In this document: piece after piece, positions 1-7,580 of the stretch | Layout: each line of letters opens with the position of its first letter | Position numbering within the stretch: position 1 is the first letter of the stretch | Virus record (IMG/VR): IMGVR_UViG_3300025707_000036 | Span: 1-25,743 of that record | DNA from: a virus | Length of the DNA stretch: 25,743 nucleotides | Reading direction: 5' to 3' (one strand) | Program-made: the position numbers and the translations under genes | The notes under the pieces: generated by a model | What the model was told of the DNA's origin: nothing | The model's database searches: none | The model's input: only the letters and a program-made list of their open reading frames with translations

Positions 1-774
1 ACCAACATTACCCCATGAACTTCCGCTGTAAACTTCTAATACTGATGTTTGTTCATTAAAACGCAACATACCTGCTTGTCCACTAGGACGTTGTGCAGTT
101 GTTCCTACAGGTACAATTAATCCACTTGATGCATCAATAGCAACATAACCTGTACCGGCTGGCTCTATAATAATTTCTTCGTTTGTACTGGTTGTTTGTA
201 TGCGGTTATCAGTAAACGTATATGCACCAGTATCACCGCCTACTCCAAATTCACCAGTATATCTTGAACCAGCTATATAAACGCTTTTACCGGAAAAACT
301 TATACCATTAGGTAGGTTAGTACCAATAAAATGTAATACTCCACTTTGATAATCAAAGAACCATTCGTCATTATTTCCTGATCCTGTTGCAGACAATGTA
401 TCTCCACTGCCTGCGGCAGAGCCCGCATTACTTGAAGTATGAACATAAACTTTTACTAGATATGTAGAACCAAATTCAGGCGGTATCCAATCAGCTAATC
501 CAGTTTTCCATGTTCTACTTGTTGTTGCTGTAACATCAGCAGTACATTCTGTTGGCGCAGATGTTGGATAAACTGTTAAAGGACTACTACTACTGCCTGG
601 TTGTGTAGCAGGTATTGAACTAGCTAGTTTCCAAACTTTATCAGCACGTAACGGTAGCGGACTTGCTATGGCTTCGTTAGGTGCTTTTTTATTCGCATTT
701 GTATCTGTTTTAGTTGCGGCGTAACCTATCTTTTTCCAAAGATAATCAATTTTTTGTGTGTCAGTAATAGCCAT
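1..774 (-). CDS. Tail-fibre-like virion protein, C-terminus cut off by window edge
   Basis: An open frame of 258 codons runs off the left edge, so the C-terminus is missing. It starts MAITDTQKIDYLWKKIG at an ATG preceded by TGAGG about 7 nt upstream, 9 nt after the stop of the large structural gene before it, so the two are probably co-transcribed. The sequence is Ser/Thr/Gly-rich with no signal peptide or membrane segment. Near residues 220-258 it carries the motif AQRPSGQAGMLRFNEQTSVL followed by EVYSGSSW. This is the 'RP..P..G.lRfN..t..lE.Y.G..W' repeat common in phage tail fibres and other appendage proteins; a sister motif occurs in the 149-aa protein at 3722-4171. The role (fibre, or neck/baseplate decoration) is inferred from composition and context. 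The exact T4 counterpart is not recognisable. Confidence 0.75.
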   Translation of the reverse strand, partial: MAITDTQKIDYLWKKIGYAATKTDTNANKKAPNEAIASPLPLRADKVWKLASSIPATQPGSSSSPLTVYPTSAPTECTADVTATTSRTWKTGLADWIPPEFGSTYLVKVYVHTSSNAGSAAGSGDTLSATGSGNNDEWFFDYQSGVLHFIGTNLPNGISFSGKSVYIAGSRYTGEFGVGGDTGAYTFTDNRIQTTSTNEEIIIEPAGTGYVAIDASSGLIVPVGTTAQRPSGQAGMLRFNEQTSVLEVYSGSSWGNVG

Positions 775-783
775 TATCTAACC

Positions 784-3627
784 TCACGATATACTCAATG
801 CGGTTACAGATTGCCCGCTAGTAAGAGCAATACGAACAAGAGCAACATTTGCTGTTGCATTACTCAGGTTTTCAGTACCTAATGTCATAGTATAACCGCC
901 ACTAAGGCTTGTGCTTGCTGCTATTCTATCACCAGACGTATACGCACATCCATTGCTACCATTTCCACTATTACCTGTGTCACTACCAGGTTGCCCACTA
1001 CCACCATATGCTGTATCTGCCTGTAACCAACCATTTAATCCTGAACTGTCATCTATACCAGTTCCAGGCGCCGCAATCCAAAGTCCTGCAATACCACTCG
1101 ATGTAATATTAATATCAAAGTTCGCTACGGTTGCTCTACGGAAAGCAAATGTAAAGTATTGCGTACCCGTATCACCACTTCTATTTGGTCCTGCAGGCAA
1201 ATAACCTGAACTCCAATTAGTTACATCATACTTTATTACACCAAATCGAACAGTTGCTTCTTTTGTTCCCGCAACCCCAGGATCACTTGATGCTGAATAA
1301 ACACTATTAGTATAAAAGTTTGTTGCACCATTAAAAGCAGGAGTGTTCGTAGTAGCTGCATTAAAATCAAAAATGCGTTTAGCGTCATCATCATGTGATG
1401 AACCTAAAGCATCTGCTACTGCAATCCCGCCGTCTTCTTTGTCAAAACCAGATGTTGCTGCATTATAAACTTGAATTTTTGTTGTGCTAGAAGTATTGTA
1501 GCTACCTGCACCATTACAATTTCTTGCTCTTATTTTAATTTCGTTAACTGTTTTTGCTGAACCTGATGTAGTAACTGGAACAGCAAGAGTGCCAAGTGTA
1601 TATGCTGAAGAAACTCCTACGTTAACAGTAGGTGTTCCACTGCTTAACATAGTTGATGAACCGTCAATATTTGCATATGTAAAATCTAAATTTGCTATTG
1701 CAGAACCTGCACTGCCTTCTAATCGAGAATCAGCGTCAACTTCAACTGGATTAGAAACATCAGAGTAACATTGGCCAGTTAAGTTAGTTACTGTAACTCC
1801 AGTTAAATTTAAACTTGGTGCTGTGCCAGAATCAGAATAATAAGGTATTCCTGAAATGTATAGTTTAGTTCCTGCTGTTCCTTCTGCTAATGTTCCTGCA
1901 CCTGAAATTGTTGGTGTTGCTGTTACATCATCTTTAACAAATTCTAAATCGTTTGTTCTTACAAGAGATGGTGATGTAGACTGTAATTGAAAACTGTTTA
2001 CACCTACGCTAATTCCACTAGTTGCTTTACTAATAATTGCCTTAAATCCAGAATAAAGAGCTGGATAATAAATGCTTGACGCAAAAGAAGTAGCTGCTCC
2101 AGTTGCATCTAATAAATTATAATCACTCTCTGATTCTATTGTTAAACTTGTTGTTGTACCGCTATTATCACTACCTGACATGGTAATGGCTCCGTCGGCA
2201 ACTCCATTTACTAATGCTGTTAATACACCGGCGGCGGCATTGTAACAGAAAGTCGATTGTGATGCAGTTCTAACAGGATCAACTGTTGTAATTCTGTTAA
2301 CAGTATCTCCTGCCTCATAATCTGGAGAACCGTCAACGTTTTCAGTAAAACCAGAACAAAGTTTTGGACTCGTTCCTGTTGTTGCATTCATTGCTATAGT
2401 TTTTGAACTTAAATTATTTGGGGCCGCAGGAAAATCATCATAAACCTTTAATGATACAGTACCATTAGCAGGAATATCAGCTGGAGCGGCAGTGCTATGG
2501 TTGTTCAATGTTAATGTAGTAGTATCTCGTCCAGTACCACTATTTGTACCTGCTCCCCAAGAATGAGATAATCTTGCACCGGCAGTACCACCTGCTGCAC
2601 TATCATTAGCTATTGCATCATTGCTAGATCCATCAGCCCAATTCATAGTATAGTCTACCGTAGCTCCACCAATGTTTGTTGTTGTGTTTGCCATATAAAG
2701 ACTATTACCTTCAACAACATAGATATCATTACCTGAAAGTACACTACCACCTGAGCTTGCTCTATAGAAACCAAATCCCACAACGGGGGTTGCAGTATAG
2801 ATTGTTATATAATCTGTTCTTGTTAAACTTGCTTCACTACCAGTGCCACTGCCTCCATTATTGTATGCTCTTACTGTTACATCAAAAGGACTTCCACTAT
2901 TAGATGAATATGTATGAGTTGGGGTACTATCTGTAGTACCTGATGTAGAATTTCCATCACCCCAAGTGATATCATATCTGTTTGGATTACCAACGCTTGT
3001 AATTGTTAACGTAACTGCCGTTCCAGCAGGTCCTGAGGTTGTATTTGCCGTAAATGTTGTACTTTTAACAAAAGTATCAGCACGGACGTTCTCTAGTCCT
3101 TCATTTAATTCATCAATAGCATTTGTAACATATGTTGTCGTAGTTAGACTTTGTATTGCTCCATCTACTACACTAGAATCAGTAGAAGTTCCTAACTGTA
3201 CTTGCATACCATTTGGCGCGGCCGCTGCATCAACATATGCTTTAATACTTTGTTGAGTAGCCAATGCAGTAGCACTATTTGTAGAAAAACTATCTTCATC
3301 AAGAATAGCACTGATGGCAAGTCCATCATTAATAACTAAATCACCAAGTAATTTAATTTTTCCTGTACCGCTTGCATCAAGAATTAAATTATCATTACTA
3401 CGAGTAGTAGTAATATTGTTATCTTTAAGCTGTAGTCCGCCCACAGTTAATGCTGTACTAATATTAGCACTACCAGTTATATCTATAGTTTGGGAAGGAG
3501 AAGCAGTACCTACACCTAATCTTCCATTTGTGTAATCTACTACTAATGTTGTTGTATTAAACGCAAGATTGGAGTCTCGTTCTAAGTTTGCTTTTAATGC
3601 TCTACCGCCAATACGACTAATAGCCAT
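784..3627 (-). CDS. Large (947 aa) virion/appendage protein with PKD-like Ig folds
   Basis: The chosen start is the ATG at 3627 (MAISRIGGRALKANLERDSN), preceded by AAAGGA at good spacing. A longer reading from a TTG at 3672 would add 15 residues but has no ribosome site. Residues 1-110 resemble the N-termini of neighbouring fibre-like proteins, with beta-repeat phrases such as GRLGVGTASPSQTIDITGSA. Residues of about 190-290 and 300-400 look like PKD/Ig-like domains, with the signatures YDITWGDGNST, THTYSSNSG, FDVTVRAYNN and YTMNWADGSS. The remainder is Thr/Ser/Gly-rich beta sequence ending in SLSGGYTMTLGTENLSNA. No enzyme motif is visible. PKD and Ig-like domains on phage structural proteins are generally thought to help surface attachment. 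Its own late-type promoter box lies about 70 nt upstream, so expression is expected late. Assignment as fibre or decoration is inference. Confidence 0.75.
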   Translation of the reverse strand: MAISRIGGRALKANLERDSNLAFNTTTLVVDYTNGRLGVGTASPSQTIDITGSANISTALTVGGLQLKDNNITTTRSNDNLILDASGTGKIKLLGDLVINDGLAISAILDEDSFSTNSATALATQQSIKAYVDAAAAPNGMQVQLGTSTDSSVVDGAIQSLTTTTYVTNAIDELNEGLENVRADTFVKSTTFTANTTSGPAGTAVTLTITSVGNPNRYDITWGDGNSTSGTTDSTPTHTYSSNSGSPFDVTVRAYNNGGSGTGSEASLTRTDYITIYTATPVVGFGFYRASSGGSVLSGNDIYVVEGNSLYMANTTTNIGGATVDYTMNWADGSSNDAIANDSAAGGTAGARLSHSWGAGTNSGTGRDTTTLTLNNHSTAAPADIPANGTVSLKVYDDFPAAPNNLSSKTIAMNATTGTSPKLCSGFTENVDGSPDYEAGDTVNRITTVDPVRTASQSTFCYNAAAGVLTALVNGVADGAITMSGSDNSGTTTSLTIESESDYNLLDATGAATSFASSIYYPALYSGFKAIISKATSGISVGVNSFQLQSTSPSLVRTNDLEFVKDDVTATPTISGAGTLAEGTAGTKLYISGIPYYSDSGTAPSLNLTGVTVTNLTGQCYSDVSNPVEVDADSRLEGSAGSAIANLDFTYANIDGSSTMLSSGTPTVNVGVSSAYTLGTLAVPVTTSGSAKTVNEIKIRARNCNGAGSYNTSSTTKIQVYNAATSGFDKEDGGIAVADALGSSHDDDAKRIFDFNAATTNTPAFNGATNFYTNSVYSASSDPGVAGTKEATVRFGVIKYDVTNWSSGYLPAGPNRSGDTGTQYFTFAFRRATVANFDINITSSGIAGLWIAAPGTGIDDSSGLNGWLQADTAYGGSGQPGSDTGNSGNGSNGCAYTSGDRIAASTSLSGGYTMTLGTENLSNATANVALVRIALTSGQSVTALSIS

Positions 3628-3695
3628 ATTTAGATTCCTTTCGCTATCTTGCGTACACCATTTACAATCCAAGGTGCCAGGGTTTGTATTATAGT

Positions 3696-3703
3696 TATTT
3701 ATA
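3696..3703 (-). promoter_or_regulatory. T4-type late promoter box TATAAATA
   Basis: The minus strand reads TATAAATA followed by ACTATAATAC, an exact match to the T4 late promoter core. It lies in the 94-nt gap before the 947-aa structural gene and points at it. Late promoters of this type are recognised by host RNA polymerase carrying gp55, which is also encoded in this window. Confidence 0.75.
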
Positions 3704-3721
3704 CATTAGGGAAAATGTGTA

Positions 3722-4171
3722 TTAAGGTACGCTAGTTGTTGCAGCGTTGCTGTCTAAACCATGAATAACAACAATAGATTCACTGCTTCCTGGTGGACTA
3801 GTAAATGTAATAGTAGTACCAACTACAGTATATGCAGTTGCTGGATTTTGGTAAACATTACCAACTGCTACAACTACACGTTGCTCTTGGTTACCTGTTA
3901 CGCTTGTACTCATAGTAAATGCTACTGTTGAACCATCGCCAGTAAATGAATCTTGTGTAATAGCTGAAGTTCCTTGAAATGGAATAGTTTTAAATGCTGC
4001 TCCGTCATAAAATTCCATTTTGCTTAAATCTGTGTTGAAGCGAAATTCTCCAGCAACTGGTGCTGATGTTCTATTTGCTGTACCGCCTGTTGGAATCGTA
4101 ATAGCTTGCTCTGATTGTTTTAATGTAGAACCACCGTCAGCAGTACTCTTTGTTTTTACAAATCCAGCCAT
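3722..4171 (-). CDS. Small tail-fibre-like structural protein (149 aa)
   Basis: The product begins MAGFVKTKSTADGGSTLKQS. It has the appendage motif TSAPVAGEFRFNTDLSKMEF at residues of about 60-80, then FTGDGSTVAFTMS, and VGNVYQNPATAYTVVG with TITFTSPP. This 'tGdGsT..Ft...vNGv.Q.p...Y.v.G..I.F..pP' pattern is frequent in phage tail fibre and appendage proteins. There is no catalytic motif, signal peptide or membrane helix. The start codon overlaps the stop of the upstream gene as TAATG, indicating translational coupling with the 102-aa protein. It ends just before the late promoter of the next unit. The exact position in the virion is unknown. Confidence 0.72.
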   Translation of the reverse strand: MAGFVKTKSTADGGSTLKQSEQAITIPTGGTANRTSAPVAGEFRFNTDLSKMEFYDGAAFKTIPFQGTSAITQDSFTGDGSTVAFTMSTSVTGNQEQRVVVAVGNVYQNPATAYTVVGTTITFTSPPGSSESIVVIHGLDSNAATTSVP

Positions 4172-4479
4172 TAGATACTCACATGACTAACTGTAGCATA
4201 GATACTAGATCCAGCACTGGCACTTGCTTGTATAGTATCACCATTTCCTAGTACCAGTTTCTCAGTGTTAATAACGTATGTGTCACCACCGTCAATGTTA
4301 ACTGCTTTGATGATTTGGTTAGTAGTACCTGCAGTTCCGCCACTTTGAACAACATGAACATTAAGTGTCCTAGCTGATACGTTATCATTCATAAAAAACA
4401 TAGCAGTGGTTGCATTACTTCCACTTGAAGTAAATATTGTGGTTGCACCAGTTCCTAATGTTGCTTGCGATATTGCCAT
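4171..4479 (-). CDS. Small virion structural protein (102 aa), function unknown
   Basis: The product begins MAISQATLGTGATTIFTSSG and is a short all-beta-looking sequence rich in Thr, Ser, Ala and Gly, with the segment TLNVHVVQSGGTAGTTNQII. The ATG is preceded by AAAGGA, 9 nt upstream. It sits between two fibre-like genes, 12 nt after one and overlapping the next by one base, so it belongs to the same late transcript. No named family is recognised. Composition and context suggest a small capsid, tail or fibre accessory protein. Confidence 0.65.
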   Translation of the reverse strand: MAISQATLGTGATTIFTSSGSNATTAMFFMNDNVSARTLNVHVVQSGGTAGTTNQIIKAVNIDGGDTYVINTEKLVLGNGDTIQASASAGSSIYATVSHVSI

Positions 4480-4491
4480 ATTTTTATTCCT

Positions 4492-5133
4492 TTAAAAAAT
4501 TAATCCGTAAACGATAGCTTTGCTTTTACTCACAAGCTCATCTACTGTGCCGCTATCGTTAAAATAAATACCAGTCCCGCCACCGCCTTGTGTTCCAGCA
4601 TACATTAATGTTGCGCCAACAACTGAACTTGGTGCTACTGATTGATCATTAAGTTTTACTGGAGCTTCTACTGATACTCTGCCAGTGCCGTTAGGTATTA
4701 AGTTAATATCTGCGTTACTAGTAGCTGTAACAATATTATTACCTTGCACATCCAAGTCTCCACCAAGTTGTGGTGATGTATCGTCTACAACTTGTGTTAA
4801 ACCAGATGTACTAGTGACCATAAGATTATTATAGCTTGAACCGCCGTCAGTACTTACTTTCCATTTGTCATCATTTTCATCAAACACAAATAAGCTATTA
4901 GCAGTACTGCCTCGTTCAATTTCTAAACCGGCATATCTTCCTGTAACTCCAGTACCTGTCTCACCATCATTTAAAACAATCTGTCTGTCTTTAATAGCAG
5001 TGTTAGTAGTGGTAATAGTAGCTGTTGCACCAGTGACAGTTAAGTCGCCAGTAATATTAACATCACTTAAAACGACCAAATCGCCAGTGGGGTCAAGAGT
5101 TAAATTTCCAGTTACACGTTCAATTCTAGCCAT
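4492..5133 (-). CDS. Fibre-like virion structural protein (213 aa)
   Basis: The product begins MARIERVTGNLTLDPTGDLV and carries beta-repeat segments typical of phage fibres: DVNITGDLTVTGATATI at about residues 24-40, DTSPQLGGDLDVQGNNI near 120-135, and NGTGRVSVEAPVKL near 148-160. Similar phrases occur in the 947-aa neighbour. A short stretch, LFVFDENDDKWKVSTDGGSS, may form a small globular knob. The ATG follows AGGTG with suitable spacing, and a GATAAATA late box lies 27 nt upstream, overlapping the end of the preceding gene. It probably forms part of a trimeric fibre or baseplate appendage; this is inferred from sequence style rather than a family match. Confidence 0.7.
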   Translation of the reverse strand: MARIERVTGNLTLDPTGDLVVLSDVNITGDLTVTGATATITTTNTAIKDRQIVLNDGETGTGVTGRYAGLEIERGSTANSLFVFDENDDKWKVSTDGGSSYNNLMVTSTSGLTQVVDDTSPQLGGDLDVQGNNIVTATSNADINLIPNGTGRVSVEAPVKLNDQSVAPSSVVGATLMYAGTQGGGGTGIYFNDSGTVDELVSKSKAIVYGLIF

Positions 5134-5154
5134 TCTTACACCTAAATACGTATT

Positions 5155-5736
5155 TTAATTATTTATCATTGCCCTGAACTGGTCTACTGTCATTGTTTCA
5201 CAGTTTGATAAGTCTAACCATGCTGCTGGAGTGTAATGTAATAGCGGGTTTACATGTATAACTCGTGTGTTAGGATAATACTGTAGTATTTCTAACACTT
5301 GCTTTTCCCAGTTCAATGAAAATGTAGGTTTGTCAGTACTAACTTTATAATTTCTAGTATCAGCATACAAGTTGTTAACATAGCTTGTATCAGATATTAA
5401 GTCCATGCCTATTAAAAAACAGTAGGGAAATCCATCTTGACATGCTTGAGCTAGTGCATTAGGCCCTGAGCTAAATCCAGACCATAATGGATTTAGTACT
5501 TTGCTTGTACCGCCAAAAGCTATTTCTTTCTCTCTTGTGTAGTGTATCTTGTTATCAGGATATCCAGTAGAAATAATCTCCTGTGTCATTCCTGGGTCAG
5601 TACTTACAAGAACATCTACATCGTGTTCTTGGTATATACGATTACATCCATATACAGATCCGTGTTTACTTAGGTCTTCTGGCGTAAACACAAGTCTGCT
5701 TTTACCATTTCCTAATATAAATGCAAATTCTTTCAT
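5155..5736 (-). CDS. Soluble Rossmann-like protein of unknown function (about 193 aa)
   Basis: The product begins MKEFAFILGNGKSRLVFTPE at the ATG at 5736; a GTG three codons upstream is also possible. The opening ILGNGKSR, then VYGCNRIYQEHDVDVLVSTD, and later FPYCFLIGMDLIS, resembles the glycine-rich loop and 'N...D.....D' pattern of the DUF115/motility-associated-factor-like, possibly sugar-nucleotide-binding proteins. That likeness is weak and by eye only. There is no signal peptide or membrane segment. Unlike its neighbours it is not a repetitive structural protein. It lies after a rho-independent terminator and has no clear promoter of its own, so it may depend on readthrough. Its last codons overlap the late promoter of the next gene. 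Candidate roles are glycan or nucleotide-sugar processing, or a morphogenesis factor; none is shown. Confidence 0.6.
   Translation of the reverse strand: MKEFAFILGNGKSRLVFTPEDLSKHGSVYGCNRIYQEHDVDVLVSTDPGMTQEIISTGYPDNKIHYTREKEIAFGGTSKVLNPLWSGFSSGPNALAQACQDGFPYCFLIGMDLISDTSYVNNLYADTRNYKVSTDKPTFSLNWEKQVLEILQYYPNTRVIHVNPLLHYTPAAWLDLSNCETMTVDQFRAMINN
5160..5167 (-). promoter_or_regulatory. Late promoter box GATAAATA
   Basis: The minus strand reads GATAAATAATTAAAATA, matching the relaxed NATAAATA late consensus of marine T4-like phages. It sits 27 nt before the start codon of the 213-aa fibre-like gene and overlaps the stop codon of the upstream gene. Confidence 0.55.
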
Positions 5737-5745
5737 TTTTTCCAC

Positions 5746-5778
5746 AAAAAAAGGTTACTGTTTATTATAACAATAACC
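5746..5778 (-). terminator. Rho-independent terminator
   Basis: On the minus strand, GGTTATTGTT pairs with AACAGTAACC (10 bp including one U-G pair) around a 6-nt ATAATA loop, followed at once by seven T. It stands 25 nt after the stop of the 144-aa protein gene and would end the late transcript that begins at 6313-6320. Confidence 0.8.
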
Positions 5779-5803
5779 CTTTAATGATGTCAAGTGTCAA
5801 GTA

Positions 5804-6238
5804 TTAACCGTTAGGTACGGATAAACTTACATTTTCCACTGGTCCTGATGCAACAAGCAATGCTTTATCACCTACTGCAAATTGTGAACCTGTGCCTAGA
5901 GCACCAACTACAAAGTGACGTCCTGTAATTTGACTTGCAAAGTAAGTACCACCTGCACTATCTGTACCAGTAATCTGACACTGTGCTGCTGCTAATGAAC
6001 CTTGCACTACTGCGGTCAATACACAAGTTTCTGTGCCGTCTGAAGTAGTGACACGAAACTTCTTGTTACCTTTTTGGATAATTTCAGTAGTAGCATTGGC
6101 ACTTCCACTTGTTACAAATGCCTGCATAATCATCTGGTTACCACTTAGGCCACTTGAACCGATTGGTAATGCAGTGTTAGCAGCCGCTACTTTTGATGTT
6201 CCGCCTACTGTTTCTGCGCTTTTAATTGGTCTTCCCAT
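5804..6238 (-). CDS. Virion structural protein encoded next to the capsid gene (144 aa)
   Basis: The product begins MGRPIKSAETVGGTSKVAAA and is a small, Gly/Ser/Thr/Ala-rich, probably all-beta protein with segments KKFRVTTSDGTETCVLTAVV and GTYFASQITGRHFVVGA. It starts 7-8 nt after AAGGAG. It forms a transcription unit of its own: a late promoter box at 6313-6320, a 5' leader with a hairpin, and a terminator immediately after the gene. A strong isolated late unit next to gp23 suggests a protein needed in high copy, such as a head decoration or abundant tail protein. No named family is recognised, so that role is inferred from position and regulation only. Confidence 0.7.
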   Translation of the reverse strand: MGRPIKSAETVGGTSKVAAANTALPIGSSGLSGNQMIMQAFVTSGSANATTEIIQKGNKKFRVTTSDGTETCVLTAVVQGSLAAAQCQITGTDSAGGTYFASQITGRHFVVGALGTGSQFAVGDKALLVASGPVENVSLSVPNG

Positions 6239-6270
6239 TTTGTTTCTCCTTATGAGGGTTCTATCCCACT

Positions 6271-6290
6271 ACGCGGTTGGTATACCGCAT
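6271..6290 (-). promoter_or_regulatory. 5' leader hairpin of the 144-aa structural gene
   Basis: On the minus strand ATGCGGT pairs with ACCGCGT around the loop ATACCA (7 bp, one U-G pair). It lies in the leader between the late promoter and the AAGGAG ribosome site. 5' hairpins can stabilise abundant phage mRNAs; that role here is inference. Confidence 0.5.
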
Positions 6291-6312
6291 AAATCAGTCT
6301 TAGCTGATATTG

Positions 6313-6320
6313 TATTTATC
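6313..6320 (-). promoter_or_regulatory. Late promoter box GATAAATA
   Basis: The minus strand reads GTGATAAATACAATATC. The box lies only a few bases after the gp23 terminator and about 75 nt before the start of the 144-aa gene, the expected place for re-initiation of late transcription. Confidence 0.65.
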
Positions 6321-6322
6321 AC

Positions 6323-6347
6323 AAAAATGGGAGGCCGAAGCCTCCCA
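6323..6347 (-). terminator. UUCG-loop terminator after the capsid gene
   Basis: On the minus strand TGGGAGGC and GCCTCCCA form a perfect 8-bp stem capped by the extra-stable loop TTCG closed by a C-G pair, followed by TTTTTG. This is the classic T4-style intrinsic terminator. It ends the head-gene transcript 27 nt after the gp23 stop codon. Confidence 0.9.
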
Positions 6348-6374
6348 AATCTGTTTGGTTCTATAATCCAACTA

Positions 6375-7559
6375 TTAGCTGAAGCTAATGTTTGACATTG
6401 CAACCTCACCAAGATAATCACCGGCGTTACCGAGTGATGATGCGGTGTTAGATAGCTCTACATAACCATAACGTGTCATGAAGCTAACTACTGGCTCGAA
6501 TGTATCTGGATCTAGTACTGTACCACTGCTCATTAGTGGAATGTATGGGCAGTAGAAAGCTGCTGCATCGGTTTCACTTCCACCTTTGTAGCCAACTAGA
6601 ACTGCTTGACTGTCATTTGCATAACCGTCTACATAGATACGCATTGCGCCGTTTAGTGTACCAACGAACTTAGTGTTTGTTGGTGCTTCAAAAGTACCTT
6701 CTGTTGTACGAGCAAAAGCACTAGTGCTTGCACTCTGTAGAACTGTAAGGCCTTCTTGAGAAACAACGGCCCAGTTACCAGAACCACGTCGTGTGCGCTG
6801 AGCAATCTTGTTTGCTGTACGGTTAATTAGTACTGCAAGAGCTGCATGCTCGTCACCAACGTAAGTAGCTGTACCACTAACTGCTGCTTGGTTAAAGGTC
6901 TCTTCTGTTGCTGCTAGTGAGCGAAGTGAACCTAGAACCTCTTGGTCGATTTCAGCGGTAATTTCCTGGGCAAGTGCTGCCATGATTTCGGCTTCTACGT
7001 CGATACCATGCATGCTCTGTGCGTCCTGGGCTGCTTCAAAAGTCCAACGAGCTTGTAGCTTACGTGTTTTTGCTTCTACAGGCTGCTTGAGGATTTGGAT
7101 GGAAATTTTGCTTCCGCCGCCACCTTCTTTAGCTGCTGTATTATCAGCTTTACCAGTTGTTGTAGAACCGGAATATGCTGTAGCAATTTTGAATGGGCTA
7201 AGTGCTTCATCACCAGCTGTTGTGTCTGTGTCAAAAGGTGAACTCGCTGTTGAGTTTACGCTGTCTGCATAACGAACACGTAGTGTGTGAATTTGACCTA
7301 CTGGGCCCTGCATTGGTTGAACACCAACGATTTCGTTGGCGATAACTGTTGGCATTACACGTCGGATAACAGGTAAAATAACTCTGTTTAGTGTAGCCAT
7401 GTTGCCTGAAGCAGTTGCACCGCTTGATGCAGCTTCAGAGAGATAACGTCGTGTGTTCTCGAGAACAGTTGACATTGCGCCGCGACGAGTTCCGTCTAGA
7501 CCCTCAAGTAGAGCGTCCTTAGTTTCGTCCCAACGGCTTTCTAATAGTACGTCTGACAT
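6375..7559 (-). CDS. 23: Major capsid protein, T4 gp23-like
   Basis: The 394-aa product begins MSDVLLESRWDETKDALLEG and is recognisable as gp23 by the block around residues 55-95 (LNRVILPVIRRVMPTVIANE followed by IVGVQPMQGPVGQIHTLRVRY) and by late segments such as NKIAQRTRRGSGNW and SGTVLDPDTFEPVVSFMTRYG. It builds the icosahedral shell. T4 gp23 is 521 aa, so this version is compact. The T4 protease cuts after (I/L)xE; here YLSE followed by AASSG at about residue 42 is the likely site for removing the propeptide. The start codon follows GAGGAG. The gene is last in the head operon, directly after the scaffold gene, and ends at a strong terminator. No late box is seen directly upstream, so transcription probably starts further up the cluster. 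Confidence 0.93.
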   Translation of the reverse strand: MSDVLLESRWDETKDALLEGLDGTRRGAMSTVLENTRRYLSEAASSGATASGNMATLNRVILPVIRRVMPTVIANEIVGVQPMQGPVGQIHTLRVRYADSVNSTASSPFDTDTTAGDEALSPFKIATAYSGSTTTGKADNTAAKEGGGGSKISIQILKQPVEAKTRKLQARWTFEAAQDAQSMHGIDVEAEIMAALAQEITAEIDQEVLGSLRSLAATEETFNQAAVSGTATYVGDEHAALAVLINRTANKIAQRTRRGSGNWAVVSQEGLTVLQSASTSAFARTTEGTFEAPTNTKFVGTLNGAMRIYVDGYANDSQAVLVGYKGGSETDAAAFYCPYIPLMSSGTVLDPDTFEPVVSFMTRYGYVELSNTASSLGNAGDYLGEVAMSNISFS

Positions 7560-7580
7560 TTTATAGTCTCCTCTAGTACT

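Noticed and set aside
6249-6262. Shared 13-mer TTATGAGGGTTCT at 6250 and 16127
   Set aside because: A match of this length is expected by chance a few times in a window of this size, and the surrounding sequence does not continue the similarity.
1-6300. CRISPR array or diversity-generating retroelement around the fibre genes
   Set aside because: No spaced direct repeats, reverse transcriptase or template/variable repeat pair could be seen.
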